From Planctomycetota bacterium (GTDB lineage Bacteria > Planctomycetota > Phycisphaerae > UBA1845): a stretch of DNA of 64,000 nt. Below, one piece after another: positions 40,997-50,475 of this stretch. Below the pieces are notes generated by a model that was not told the DNA's origin, made no database searches, and was given only the letters and a program-made list of their open reading frames with translations. The stretch is from assembly GCA_016200265.1 (NCBI GenBank), contig JACQFE010000045.1, forward strand, positions 124,001 through 188,000, given 5' to 3'. The number at the start of each line of letters is the position of its first letter. The stretch's first letter is position 1. The position numbers were made by a program, and so were the translations under genes.

Positions 40997-42405
40997 TTCC
41001 AATGAAGGTCTCGGACGTTGCCGCCGCAGTCGGTGGCCGGCTGGAAAAATCGGATGCCGGCAACAACATTGTCCGCCGCGTCTCCACGGATTCGCGGGAC
41101 ATTCAAGCGGGCGATCTTTTTGTGGCGATTCGCGGGCCGCGGTACGACGGACACGATCACATCTTTGAAGCAGCCAAGAAAGGCGCAGTCGCGTGCTTTT
41201 GCAGCAAGTCGCACGGTGGTGAACCGAATCCTGAATCTGGAATTGCACGAATCCTTGTCGACGACACGGTGGCCGCACTGGGACGGTTGGCAGCGCATTA
41301 TCGAAGTCGCGTCATTGATCAAAGCACAGTCGTAGTGGCGGTCACGGGGAGCAATGGCAAGACGACCACGAAGTGCATGATCGATCATATTCTGGGTCGG
41401 CGTTTGAACGGTAAGGCATCGCCGAAGAGCTACAACAATTCGATCGGCCTGCCGCTCACGTTGCTTTCTGCTGACGCGAACGATCGGTTCGTCGCATCGG
41501 AGATTGGCACGAATGCGCCGGGCGAGATTTCCGCCCTCGCATCGATCGCCAAGCCGGATGTGGCTGTCATCACCTCGATCGGTGAAGCGCATTTGGAAAA
41601 GCTCGGCGGTCTGGAAGGCGTCGCGGCGGAAAAAGCCTCGATCTTCAATCATGTGCGACCGGGCGGATTGTGCGTGGTCAACGTCGATCGTCCGGAGATT
41701 CATCCGTACGTCGAGCGAATTCGAAGCGCCCGGCTGGTCACGGTGGGAACGGAACCCTGGGCGAAACTCCAAGTGACGCATCGCTGCTCGACCATTCGCG
41801 GCACGACATTCGAACTCGATGGCCGGTTCCGCATCGAATTGCCCATGCCGGGGAGCCATCATGCGACGAACGCCGCAGCAGCTTTTGCCGTCGCTCGCTG
41901 GTTTGGTCTGGAGCCGGAAGAGATTAGCGAGGCACTCAAGACATTTACGCCGCCGGATGGTCGTACGCGATGGATCGACGCCGGCGGGATCACAATCGTA
42001 GACGACGCCTACAACGCGAACCCAAGCAGCGTTTGTGCGGCCGTCAAGGCATTGCAAAGTCCCGGCGCACGCCGCCGTGTGTTTGTACTCGGCGACATGC
42101 TCGAACTTGGCGACGCCGCAACCGACTGCTACCGTCGCGTCATTGAGGAAATCGCGGCCTCAACCGTTGATGTCGTTGTCACCGTGGGAGCGCAGACGCT
42201 TCGCGCCGTCGACGAAGCCCGCACTTCGTTCACCGGCAAGGATCTATACACTTGTGGCGATGTGGCCGCCGCGTGCGGCGTCCTGGATTCCGTGGTAACG
42301 GCTGGCGACACGGTCTGGGTCAAGGCTTCGCGATCAATGGGGTTGGGTCAAGTGGTCGCTCACCTGCACAATCGTTGGTCGCCGCGATCGGCGGCGGTGG
42401 CGTAA
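40993..42405 (+). CDS. murF: UDP-N-acetylmuramoyl-tripeptide--D-alanyl-D-alanine ligase
   Basis: Start ATG 40993, in a four-base overlap with the murE stop, rather than the upstream codon. Typical blocks: VSTDSRDIQAGDLFVAIRGPRYDGHDHI, VTGSNGKTTTKCMIDHIL, SYNNSIGLPLTLLS, EIGTNAPGEISALASIAKPDVAVITSIGEAHLEKLGGLEGVAAEKASIF, and VDDAYNANPSSVCAAVKALQ. It adds D-Ala-D-Ala to the UDP-MurNAc-tripeptide in the cytoplasm. Length 470 residues. The gap to mraY is three bases, so the three genes form one operon, a partial dcw-like cluster without murD, ftsW or murG nearby. Confidence 0.95.
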   Translation: MIPMKVSDVAAAVGGRLEKSDAGNNIVRRVSTDSRDIQAGDLFVAIRGPRYDGHDHIFEAAKKGAVACFCSKSHGGEPNPESGIARILVDDTVAALGRLAAHYRSRVIDQSTVVVAVTGSNGKTTTKCMIDHILGRRLNGKASPKSYNNSIGLPLTLLSADANDRFVASEIGTNAPGEISALASIAKPDVAVITSIGEAHLEKLGGLEGVAAEKASIFNHVRPGGLCVVNVDRPEIHPYVERIRSARLVTVGTEPWAKLQVTHRCSTIRGTTFELDGRFRIELPMPGSHHATNAAAAFAVARWFGLEPEEISEALKTFTPPDGRTRWIDAGGITIVDDAYNANPSSVCAAVKALQSPGARRRVFVLGDMLELGDAATDCYRRVIEEIAASTVDVVVTVGAQTLRAVDEARTSFTGKDLYTCGDVAAACGVLDSVVTAGDTVWVKASRSMGLGQVVAHLHNRWSPRSAAVA

Positions 42406-42408
42406 TTT

Positions 42409-43551
42409 GTGCTTTATCATCTCCTTTACGAATTCTTCGAAGGCCGGCATTACGCATATGAAAACGCTTTGTTTCGCGGGACCTGCGCGGTCCTTTTCTG
42501 TTTCCTGTTCATGCTCATCGTGCTGCCGAAGGCGATTCGGTTGCTCATTCGCCTGAAAGTCGGCGATCGTCCGGAATTTGATCACGCATCGCTCAATGAA
42601 TTGACTCGCGACAAGAGCAACGTCCCGACAATGGGAGGCGTGGTCATCATCACTTCCATCGGGCTGGCCATGCTGCTGCTCGCGGACTTGAATAACTTCT
42701 ATGTCCACATGAGCTTCGTATGTCTGCTTTGGCTTGGCGGTCTCGGCGCGATCGATGATGCCCTGAAGCTCACTTCGAAGCGACGTGGTTCCACGCGCGA
42801 CGGCTTGAAAATGAACGAAAAGCTTCTGTTCCAGGTCGGACTCGGGCTGGTTCTTGGCTATTTCATTTATGAGCATGGCCGCAGCAGTCTTGCGGTGCTT
42901 GAGACATTGGGAGAAGCGCCTGATCTTCCCGCTTACAAGTTTCTGAGCGTTCCGTTTTACAAACCCGGCATCATTCTCGGCACGTTCACGTTTATGGTGT
43001 TGACGGTATTGGTCATGACGGGGACGTCCAATGCCGTGAACCTCACCGATGGCATGGATGGATTGGCCGCCGGTTGCGTCGCGATGTGTACCCTCGTTTT
43101 CGCCATTCTTTCTTACATCGTGGGAACGGAAGATGTCGCGGAAAAACTTTTGATGCACCATATACCGCACACCGGCGAACTCATCGTCCTGTGCGGGGCG
43201 ATCTTCGGATCATGCCTGGGATTTCTTTGGTACAATTGCCACCCCGCAAAAGTGTTCATGGGCGACACCGGCTCGCTTCCACTCGGTGGCTTGATCGGAT
43301 TTGTGGCCGTTGTCACACGACAAGAGCTGATGCTGTTGATTGCAGGCGGCGTGTTCGTCATGGAGGCGCTGTCGGTGATGGCCCAGATCGGGTACTTCAA
43401 GTGGACTCATGGTCGGCGGCTGTTCCGATGCGCCCCCATGCACCATCATTTTCATCTCGGAGGCTGGAGTGAATCACAGACGGTCGTTCGCTTCTGGCTG
43501 GTCAGCGCGATGTTCGCGGGTGTAGCGCTGGTTTCGATCAAGCTGCGATGA
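42409..43551 (+). CDS. mraY: Phospho-N-acetylmuramoyl-pentapeptide transferase
   Basis: Integral membrane enzyme that makes lipid I from UDP-MurNAc-pentapeptide and undecaprenyl phosphate. Start GTG 42409 gives MLYHLLYEFFEGRHYAYENALF, matching the family N-terminus. Motifs: KSNVPTMGGVVI, WLGGLGAIDDALKL (the DDxxK-type Asp pair), TGTSNAVNLTDGMDGLAAG and the metal-binding loop with MHHHFHLGGW at the end. About ten membrane segments; 380 residues. Third gene of the murE-murF-mraY operon. Confidence 0.95.
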   Translation: MLYHLLYEFFEGRHYAYENALFRGTCAVLFCFLFMLIVLPKAIRLLIRLKVGDRPEFDHASLNELTRDKSNVPTMGGVVIITSIGLAMLLLADLNNFYVHMSFVCLLWLGGLGAIDDALKLTSKRRGSTRDGLKMNEKLLFQVGLGLVLGYFIYEHGRSSLAVLETLGEAPDLPAYKFLSVPFYKPGIILGTFTFMVLTVLVMTGTSNAVNLTDGMDGLAAGCVAMCTLVFAILSYIVGTEDVAEKLLMHHIPHTGELIVLCGAIFGSCLGFLWYNCHPAKVFMGDTGSLPLGGLIGFVAVVTRQELMLLIAGGVFVMEALSVMAQIGYFKWTHGRRLFRCAPMHHHFHLGGWSESQTVVRFWLVSAMFAGVALVSIKLR

Positions 43552-43960
43552 ATTCCCAGGCTGGATCTCTGCGGGCGGCGAAACGGGGCGACAGAATGAT
43601 GGCGAATAAGCATCGGATCGGCAGCTTCGAATCGGATATTGTCAAATCGGTCGCAATGCAATCATTGTAAGAACCAATTGAAATTGATCAATATATGGTC
43701 AAGGGAACGGGCGATAATGCATTGTGGAATTCACATCCGGGAACAAAGGGATGTCCCATCAGATTTTGCTACATGCCCTTTTCAGCTCCATTGCCAATCG
43801 ACGCGCTCATTAAATAGACCTTGCCCAACACGCTCTCTAAAGTGTTTCAGGGGAGCTTAAGGGACTCACGTCAATTCTCCCTTGCGTGAGTTCCTGAAGA
43901 TCGGTCCGCTGGCGCGGCCGAAAATTATTCACGCAAGACCGGGGGCTAACCGTGATCACC
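43552..43960. other. Intergenic region with one stem-loop, no gene seen
   Basis: AT-richer gap after the mur operon. It contains one inverted repeat GGGACTCACG (43861-43870) with CGTGAGTTCC (43885-43894), a 10-bp stem with one wobble and a 14-base loop, about 70 bases upstream of the next gene, so it may be part of its leader. No coding pattern was found. Confidence 0.4.
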
Positions 43961-44791
43961 ATGAAGGGCGCAAATCTCGCACTGAATTCGTCCATTCGTA
44001 CGGCAGCGATTGCAACCATTGCCGTCGCAATGATTGCAGGCGCTTCCGAAGGCGGTGCGCGGTCTCGCCATGGCCATAAGAAGAATCACCAAACGAAATT
44101 CACTTCTACGGCTGGGGGTGTCGCTTCAGTCGCAACAACCAGCGGCGCGGTTAACAAGGTCGATCCCACCTCTCATCTGCGATACACGGGCGGCGCCATT
44201 GACGGCGACTTCACCATGATGGGGTATTTCAAAATCACCATCAACCGCGGCGCATTGTCGACGTTTATCATCATGGGCGGCCCCATAGAGCCAACACAAC
44301 GTTTTATCAACGGCGTTTCCATGTCCACAAACGACGATGGAGAATCGTATCGAATTCAAGGATTGGTAGGTGATCCGGGACTTGTCGGCCCCGATCTTGG
44401 TGTCGGAGGCTGGCACCATCTGGCCATGGTCGGCAATACAGCGCCGGGTTCTCCGATTTTCGGCTACATCGACGGAATCCTCGCCATCACCGGAACGATC
44501 AATGCAGGTGAAACATTCGTTCCAGAGATGATCGAGATCAGCGGGTGCTGGGGCCAGGATGTATTTCGCCTGGCCGGTTCGTTTTGCGCTATGAAAATCT
44601 GGTCCGCCCAGCTCAGCCAATCCGAAATCCAATCCGAAATGGGCTTCTATCGCGCTGTCCACAAGACATTCTTGTGGCAGGAAGTGCCATTGCGAAACAC
44701 GACGGATTTGTTCGACCTCAGCGGAAATGGCCGCGATCTTGTCCCTTCAGGTCCGGCATTTGCGGATGACGCTGATGGTCCGGACATTTAA
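43961..44791 (+). CDS. LamG-like secreted protein, first half of a nonsense-split gene
   Basis: The ATG at 43961 is preferred to the GTG at 43952 because a signal peptide (MKGANLALNSS...AIATIAVAMIAGAS) starts there. Residues about 60-250 are a concanavalin/LamG-like domain (LRYTGGAIDGDFTMMGYF, VGGWHHLAMVGN, IFGYIDGILA, VFRLAGSFCAMKIWSAQLS). A TAA at 44789-44791 ends the frame, but the next bases in the same frame continue as FDPSGTPDCTTLDDDC and run into the Cys-rich protein below. Only this stop separates them, so it is one gene split by a nonsense codon, a sequencing error or a programmed event. Confidence 0.72.
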   Translation: MKGANLALNSSIRTAAIATIAVAMIAGASEGGARSRHGHKKNHQTKFTSTAGGVASVATTSGAVNKVDPTSHLRYTGGAIDGDFTMMGYFKITINRGALSTFIIMGGPIEPTQRFINGVSMSTNDDGESYRIQGLVGDPGLVGPDLGVGGWHHLAMVGNTAPGSPIFGYIDGILAITGTINAGETFVPEMIEISGCWGQDVFRLAGSFCAMKIWSAQLSQSEIQSEMGFYRAVHKTFLWQEVPLRNTTDLFDLSGNGRDLVPSGPAFADDADGPDI

Positions 44792-45979
44792 TTCGATCCG
44801 TCCGGGACGCCGGATTGCACAACCCTCGATGACGACTGCAACATTGGAGTTTTCAATGAATTGACCAGCCTCTGTGAGGCACGACCCCGGCCCAACGGAA
44901 CACCGTGCGAGGATGGCCTATTCTGCACGTCCCACGATGGCTGCGTCGAGGGGATTTGCACAGGCGGCGCCTCGCCTTGCGCACTTCATTGCGATGAGGC
45001 GAACAACGTCTGCGTCCAATGCCTGAGCGTATTGGATTGCAATGACGGCATCGCGTGCACGGACGACTCATGCAATTCGGGCACGTGTGTCCATCAGGCC
45101 AACAACTCACTCTGCGAGGATGACGGTCTCTTTTGTAATGGACAAGTGGTTTGTAGCGCGCACTCAGGTTGCATCTCGACCGGGAACCCTTGTCCGCAAA
45201 CCGATGTTTGCAACGAGGACACAAATTCCTGTAATGAATGCCTGAGTTCCGAAGATTGCATCGTGGACAATCCATGCATCCTTGAACGCAGTTGCGTCGA
45301 AGGACGATGCCAAGGGGGTACACGGGTCGATTGTTCCGCATTCGGGGACCAATGCAATGCCTCCATGTGTGATACGTTTGGAGCCCCAGGTAATTGCGAC
45401 ATTCGAACTGCGCTCGACGACGGGACTCCGTGCGATGACGGACTGTTTTGCACGACGGGTGATGCCTGCGCTTCTGGGAGCTGTGCGGACTCGACACCAA
45501 AGGATTGCAGCGGCATTTCAGACCAATGCCATGTCGGAACCTGCGATGAAAAATCAAACGCGTGTGTGGCCTATACGGTTTCGGACGGCACAATTTGCAA
45601 CGACGGGCTCTTCTGCACGATCAACGATCGCTGCGGAGCCGGTGAATGTCTGGGCGAACAGCGGGATTGCCGCGAATTCGGAAATGCGTGCAATACCGCC
45701 GTGTGCAATGAAGATACGAATGCGTGCGAATCGCATCCCGTCGAAAACGGCACAATCTGCGATGATGGCAACGCCTGCACCGCGAATGATGTTTGCAGCA
45801 ACGGAACGTGCCACGGCCAGCCATTGTCTGGGCTTGCGGAATGGCTGGATTTGGCCGATTGCCTGAAGGGCCCGAACGAAGCGACGAGCATAGAATGCGA
45901 ATGCTCCGACCTGAATCACGACGGGCACGTAGACCTGCGAGACACGGCGCTCTTCATGAATGAGTTTACAACCCCCTGA
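44792..45979 (+). CDS. Cys-rich repeats with a dockerin-like tail, second half of the nonsense-split gene
   Basis: The frame is open from 44792, so there is no independent start (an internal TTG at 44861 is the first candidate). It contains about seven Cys-rich units of the type CNDGIACTDDSCNSGTCVH and CDDGLFCTTGDACASGSC, as in the large gene ending at 57035, and ends DLNHDGHVDLRDTALFMNEF, a single dockerin-like Asp-rich loop, plus LADCLKGPN before it. The protein would be secreted only if translated with the upstream half. No catalytic motif. The two halves together would make about 670 residues. Confidence 0.65.
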   Translation, partial: FDPSGTPDCTTLDDDCNIGVFNELTSLCEARPRPNGTPCEDGLFCTSHDGCVEGICTGGASPCALHCDEANNVCVQCLSVLDCNDGIACTDDSCNSGTCVHQANNSLCEDDGLFCNGQVVCSAHSGCISTGNPCPQTDVCNEDTNSCNECLSSEDCIVDNPCILERSCVEGRCQGGTRVDCSAFGDQCNASMCDTFGAPGNCDIRTALDDGTPCDDGLFCTTGDACASGSCADSTPKDCSGISDQCHVGTCDEKSNACVAYTVSDGTICNDGLFCTINDRCGAGECLGEQRDCREFGNACNTAVCNEDTNACESHPVENGTICDDGNACTANDVCSNGTCHGQPLSGLAEWLDLADCLKGPNEATSIECECSDLNHDGHVDLRDTALFMNEFTTP

Positions 45980-45985
45980 TCTGGT

Positions 45986-46849
45986 TTACGGCTGGAGGTC
46001 CACATCGTTGACGCCGTTCAGGTCGTAATCGCGGGCGAGTTCCGTACGAAGCTGGGCATCCCACGAACCGTGCAAATCGGGAAAGAGGTAATTCGTCCCA
46101 CCGGAATGTCGATCCGAAAATCGGTTGCCGTTGGTCTGACCATTGGAACCGGCATAATTCGCCTCTCCCGCGTCGATGTAACTGCAATCGTCGGTGCCGA
46201 GGCCGTCACCACGCTCGGATGATTCATTCGCATCGCCGATGATGGGCAGTCGAATCCGAATTTGTTCGAGGCTGGCCGCAGCTCGTGGATTCGCCGTTGC
46301 CACCAGATTATTTTTCGCATCGCGTTCCATGTGAAACGTCGAAGCGCTCCATGCCGGCAGGTACACACGATAGTGGCCGCTTTGGATGCCGCTGTCACCC
46401 ACCGCGGCGCACAGCATGTACTTCTGCCATCGATGACCGTCGAGGTTCCGCTGCACGGGAAATGACGCCGGTGTGCCGATCGGTTCGTTGTACACATACG
46501 CCCAGAGGATTTCCGACCAGCCATAGGAAACGACTGGTTGTGGTGTGCCGGATTGACTGGGGTTGCCCGGTTGCTGGATCGGAACGCCGTCAATGACTCG
46601 CGTCAGCGTCACCGGATCGGGCGTCCACAAAGCGGGCGGAAGTCCCTGACCGCTGAGGTTGTCATAACCAGCGAGGGCGTTGCCGAATTCCTTCATCCGC
46701 GCGAGACAGTGAACGCTCTTGGCCTGAGCACGGGCACGGCTCAGCGACGGCGTCAAAATGGAAATGAGCAGGGCGATGATCGATATCACGACGAGAAGCT
46801 CGATCAAGGTAAACGCGAATCGATGACGGCGACGTGACCTGGAATTCAT
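45986..46849 (-). CDS. Prepilin-type N-terminal cleavage/methylation domain protein (planctomycete DUF1559-like)
   Basis: The N-terminus FAFTLIELLVVISIIALLISILTP is the type IV prepilin/pseudopilin signal (cleavage after a Phe-Thr border, Glu at +5), followed by the SLSRARAQAKSVHCLARMKEFGNALAGYDNL helix. The C-terminal part (DRHSGGTNYLFPDLHGSWDAQLR) has the H-x-G-G-x-N-x-L-F-x-D-G pattern usual in this large planctomycete family. Length 287 residues. Function is not known; the family is thought to assemble pseudopilus-like or secretion-associated structures. It is convergent with the split gene. Confidence 0.87.
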   Translation of the reverse strand: MNSRSRRRHRFAFTLIELLVVISIIALLISILTPSLSRARAQAKSVHCLARMKEFGNALAGYDNLSGQGLPPALWTPDPVTLTRVIDGVPIQQPGNPSQSGTPQPVVSYGWSEILWAYVYNEPIGTPASFPVQRNLDGHRWQKYMLCAAVGDSGIQSGHYRVYLPAWSASTFHMERDAKNNLVATANPRAAASLEQIRIRLPIIGDANESSERGDGLGTDDCSYIDAGEANYAGSNGQTNGNRFSDRHSGGTNYLFPDLHGSWDAQLRTELARDYDLNGVNDVDLQP

Positions 46850-47019
46850 TGAGCTACCTTAGAGTCCCTGACTGTAAACCACACCCAAATTACATTTCAT
46901 CCGAATCGTATCCGGCCAACTGACCGATTCCAACCAATTCGTGTGCATTTTGGCCCGAAACCGGCAACCTTTGTCCATTTGCCCTCGCATCTCTCGAAAT
47001 GCCACGATAAGCTGATCGC

Positions 47020-48210
47020 GTGAAGAACGACGTGGTCATCACCGGAATGGGCATTTATTCTCCCATTGGCTGCGGAGCAAGAGACTTTTGGGACGCCCTG
47101 CTCGAAGGACGAACCGGCGCCAATGCCGTTACGGGATTTGATACGTCTGAATTGACTCGGAGGATTGCGTGCCAGGTCAAAGAGCCACCCGGCAGCGATG
47201 ACATTTCATGCGGCCGGGCCTCACGACTGGCGATCGCTGCTTCGCAACAGGCACTCAAAACCGCCAAACTTACGGTAACATCACTCACGTCGGCGCGCGT
47301 GGCGACGATTGTCGGCACCACGATGGGCGAAACGGAGTTCATCGAGCGGCGATTGGATTCGCCCAAGGAAGAATGGCTCTCGCAGGAGCATGCTCGGCAA
47401 ATCATCGGCGGAAGCCCGGGCTGCATTTCCCGCAACACAGCGATTCATATTGGAGTCGATCCGGACGACGCAATCGATCTGTATGGGGCGTGTGCGGCAG
47501 GGAATATGGCACTTGGAATGGCGCGTCGGCGGCTTCTTGAAGATCGATGCGATGTCGCAATCGCCGGCGGTGCGGACGGCTTCAGCCGTCTCGCGTTTTT
47601 GGGATTTATGCGTTTGCGCGTCATGGCTGCCAACGTGTGCAGACCGTTTGACGAGCGGCGTGACGGCCTTCTCGTCGGCGAAGGCGGTGTGATGCTCGTG
47701 CTGGAGCGCGAGGCTTCCGCAAAGGCCCGCGGGGTGCCTATTCTCGCGCGGATGATCGGCGCCGGCAACGCCTGCGAAGACTATCATCCAACCCGCCCTC
47801 ATCCCGAAGGCGATGGACTCACGCGCTCGACCAGAGCTGCACTCGAAGATGCCGGTTTGCAGCCGAATGAAATCGATTACATCTGTGCCCACGGCACAGG
47901 CACTCCGCAAAATGACGCCATCGAAGTCGGCGTGATGAACAAATGCTTCCCGTCCGCCACGAAATTCAGTTCGATCAAGGCGATCACGGGGCACTGCATG
48001 GGTGCGGCCGCAGCGACCGAAGCCGCGCAATGCGTTCTTTCCCTGCAACATCAAACCTTGATCCCGACGTGGCATCTCGATACCGTGCTCCAACCTTGCA
48101 GTTTGGATCCTCTTCAAGGGAGTCCGAGAACGGGAAGGGTCCGATATGTGCTTAACAATTCCGCCGGCTTCGGCGGATACAACAGCAGTGTGATTCTGGC
48201 AGTTGCGTAA
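47020..48210 (+). CDS. Beta-ketoacyl-ACP synthase (FabF/KAS-like), first of two
   Basis: Start GTG 47020 gives MKNDVVITGMGIYSPIG, the usual FabF N-terminus. The catalytic Cys is in LYGACAAGNMALG (about residue 157), with the two His in HGTGTPQNDAIE and AITGHCMGAAA. All three catalytic residues are present, so it should be an active condensing enzyme of fatty-acid or polyketide type. 396 residues. The next gene, 45 bases downstream, is a second synthase, a tandem layout similar to the ketosynthase/chain-length-factor pairs of type II systems, but no acyl carrier protein is seen here. Confidence 0.87.
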   Translation: MKNDVVITGMGIYSPIGCGARDFWDALLEGRTGANAVTGFDTSELTRRIACQVKEPPGSDDISCGRASRLAIAASQQALKTAKLTVTSLTSARVATIVGTTMGETEFIERRLDSPKEEWLSQEHARQIIGGSPGCISRNTAIHIGVDPDDAIDLYGACAAGNMALGMARRRLLEDRCDVAIAGGADGFSRLAFLGFMRLRVMAANVCRPFDERRDGLLVGEGGVMLVLEREASAKARGVPILARMIGAGNACEDYHPTRPHPEGDGLTRSTRAALEDAGLQPNEIDYICAHGTGTPQNDAIEVGVMNKCFPSATKFSSIKAITGHCMGAAAATEAAQCVLSLQHQTLIPTWHLDTVLQPCSLDPLQGSPRTGRVRYVLNNSAGFGGYNSSVILAVA

Positions 48211-48254
48211 GCTGCACTGCTCATTAAGGCATAAGGCCGCCTGCAGACATTTGC

Positions 48255-49550
48255 ATGAACAAAAAAAATGAACCTGCCAATGGTGATGTCGTGATCACCG
48301 GCCTTGGACCGGTGACGAGCATTGGCACGGGCTGCGAAGCATTGTGGAGCGGCCTGCTTGAAAGCCGTCGAATGGTCCGGGATCGCGAATTGCAGGTCGA
48401 TCTCGGTCGAAGCGTGGTGCTGCCGATCGCTTCGATGCCCACCGAAGCGAACCCGGCGTTGGATCAGCAACTTTCTTATTGCGCGGACCAGCAATGCGGC
48501 GGGCATCGTGATCTCGCCTATTCGATGCTCGCCATGGATCTCGCCATCGCCGATGCCCGGCTCGAATACGATCGCGCTGCCAACAACGTCGGGCTGATTC
48601 AAGTATTCGAGGCCCCCGCGGTCGAGGCCACGGTGTCGCGGCTTTTTCAACTATTTTCGACGCCGCCGACCAGCGGGCCTCCACCGGTTTACGATCTCCT
48701 CGCCCCCTCCTTCTATAACATGCAGGCATTTCTTTACCTTCACGTCGCGGCCAAGGCATTTGGTCTGCGAGGGTTCTGCACCAGCGTCCACAATGCCTGT
48801 TCATCAGCGGCTTACGCCATCGAAGTCGCCGCCGAGCGAATTCGCTCGGGGCAAGCGGACGTGATGATCGTCGCGGGCGGCGAGGCATTTGATACGGCCG
48901 TGCGGCTCGAATGGTTTCGGCGACTTGAACTGTACGCAAAGGATGCCGGTTCGATGAGACCGTTCGACTCGACTTCGAGCGGGTTCTATGTGGGCGAAGG
49001 CGGAGCGGCGATGGTTCTGGAAAACGCGGAACATGCGGCTCGGCGAGGCGCGAAGCGGTATGCCTGCTATCTTGGCGGCGCGTTTGCTCATCAGGCCTGG
49101 AAGCAGACCATTCCTGATTTGCGCGGCGGCCTGCTCGGTTCAGTCATCAAGAACGCCTTGAAGCGAGCACAAGTTGAGCCGAGCGAAATCGATCTGGTAA
49201 TTCCTCACGGCGCAAGCACGTCGTTGTCAGATACGTACGAGGCCAATAGTGCGAAAGGAATTGATTGGCGCGGCGACGGTCCAAAGAATTCAACCGGGGG
49301 CCTGGCGACCGTGTTCAAACCGCATGTCGGCCACATGCTTGCCTCATGCGGGGTAATCGAAACGATTTGTGGTCTGCTTTCGATGCAAAATGGGCTCATA
49401 CCCGCGACGCCGTTGACCAGTCCAACAAGCCAGCAATTCCCCGTGCCGCTGGCAACTACCAACCTGAACAGGCGCATCGACACGCTGTTGAAACTCTTTA
49501 CCGGATTCACGGGGCATGATGCAGCGATTGTTCTTCGCCGGGCGAGTTGA
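48255..49550 (+). CDS. Beta-ketoacyl-ACP synthase-like protein, second of two
   Basis: Also a KAS fold, VVITGLGPVTSIGTGCEALW at the start, with the nucleophile region VHNACSSAAYAIEVAAE, HGASTSLSDTYEAN (a His) and PHVGHMLASCGVIE (a second His). The active-site Cys is retained, unlike in classical chain-length factors, where it is Gln. 431 residues. The tandem organisation with the preceding gene suggests that they form a heterodimer or act in one pathway. The 3' end overlaps the convergent phospholipase-like gene by 44 bases. Product unknown. Confidence 0.8.
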   Translation: MNKKNEPANGDVVITGLGPVTSIGTGCEALWSGLLESRRMVRDRELQVDLGRSVVLPIASMPTEANPALDQQLSYCADQQCGGHRDLAYSMLAMDLAIADARLEYDRAANNVGLIQVFEAPAVEATVSRLFQLFSTPPTSGPPPVYDLLAPSFYNMQAFLYLHVAAKAFGLRGFCTSVHNACSSAAYAIEVAAERIRSGQADVMIVAGGEAFDTAVRLEWFRRLELYAKDAGSMRPFDSTSSGFYVGEGGAAMVLENAEHAARRGAKRYACYLGGAFAHQAWKQTIPDLRGGLLGSVIKNALKRAQVEPSEIDLVIPHGASTSLSDTYEANSAKGIDWRGDGPKNSTGGLATVFKPHVGHMLASCGVIETICGLLSMQNGLIPATPLTSPTSQQFPVPLATTNLNRRIDTLLKLFTGFTGHDAAIVLRRAS

Positions 49551-50475
49551 TTGCCAGCGAAACGATTGTCGGTTCCGGCCCCGAAATGACGGCCAATCGC
49601 GACGGCTGCGCTGGCGCAAAGCCGCCGGACATTTCGATGTGGCGCCGATCGACTCGAACTCCGGCTCGACGCAATCGGCGGACTCTCTTGCGGTGCTCTT
49701 TCGCCTCAATTAACGCCGCCGTCCCGTTCGGGTCTTCATGAAGTAGCGCCGACCGATCGCCCTGTGATAGAATCGTTAAAATGCGTTCCACGGATTCCGA
49801 TTGATAGTGATTGACGAATTCGATCGGCATCTTCCAACGGGATAACCGTCCCCAAAGACCCATCGTTCGACGAAAGCCAGCCAGGGAAGCAATCGCGTTC
49901 ATTCGCTCAAACAACGCCCGGTTCATGTCGAAAGTCAAAAACGTATCAGTCAGATGCGCCGCAAGAACCTGGTGATGAACGCTATGATCTTCCTGGATCA
50001 CTTCCCTCGCGACGTCCCATGTGGCCGGTGTTTGGAGGGCGTCGGCCCGCAATTCCCAGTAGAAGTGCCCGAAGTTCATTGTGCAATCATGGGCGGTGAG
50101 CTGTCGGGGAACGAATTTTCCGTGGGCGACAGTATCGGCCGCAAGGTGCGACAGATATCCGAGGGCGAACGCCTTGCCGCCGTCATCTTCAGCTTTCTCG
50201 AGCAGCCGAAAGCCGGTGGCCCAATGGTGGCAGAATTGCTTGACCCGGCTCAGTCGCTTGGCAAAAACAACATCTGCTGCGATGTTGCCGTATAGGTAGG
50301 CAAGCGTATTTCGTGCTAAGAGCGCCGCGATCGACGCCGGCAGCAGACCCAGTTCTTCGAGAACAGAAACCCCAAGCCCCACGTGAGTTCCCGGACCCCA
50401 GGCGTGAGCCGGTCGCGCTGAGCCGGCAAGCAAAACGACGACGAAAACGACGAACGTCCAACGTCCGAATTTCAT
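49507..50475 (-). CDS. Zinc-dependent phospholipase C/S1-P1-like secreted protein
   Basis: Start ATG 50475 (MKFGRWTFVVFVVVLLAGSARPAHA), a signal peptide whose cleavage near AHA/WGPG exposes Trp, as in the alpha-toxin/phospholipase C family, where the N-terminal Trp binds zinc. GPGTHVGLG, YGNIAADV, HHWATGFRLL, ALGYLSHLAADTVAHGKFVP, MNFGHFYWELRADA and DHSVHHQVLA contain the His/Asp ligands typical of the family. 322 residues. It may hydrolyse phosphate esters outside the cytoplasm; the activity has not been shown for this branch. The gene end overlaps the convergent KAS gene. Confidence 0.75.
   Translation of the reverse strand: MKFGRWTFVVFVVVLLAGSARPAHAWGPGTHVGLGVSVLEELGLLPASIAALLARNTLAYLYGNIAADVVFAKRLSRVKQFCHHWATGFRLLEKAEDDGGKAFALGYLSHLAADTVAHGKFVPRQLTAHDCTMNFGHFYWELRADALQTPATWDVAREVIQEDHSVHHQVLAAHLTDTFLTFDMNRALFERMNAIASLAGFRRTMGLWGRLSRWKMPIEFVNHYQSESVERILTILSQGDRSALLHEDPNGTAALIEAKEHRKRVRRLRRAGVRVDRRHIEMSGGFAPAQPSRLAVISGPEPTIVSLAINSPGEEQSLHHAP

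Noticed and set aside
46322..46335. parS-like word GTTCCATGTGAAAC inside the prepilin-like gene
   Set aside because: Two of 14 bases differ from the parS core, the palindrome is broken and it lies in coding sequence that gives a normal protein.
47281..48117. Minus-strand open frame opposite the first ketoacyl synthase
   Set aside because: The plus frame has all catalytic motifs; the minus frame has no recognisable pattern.
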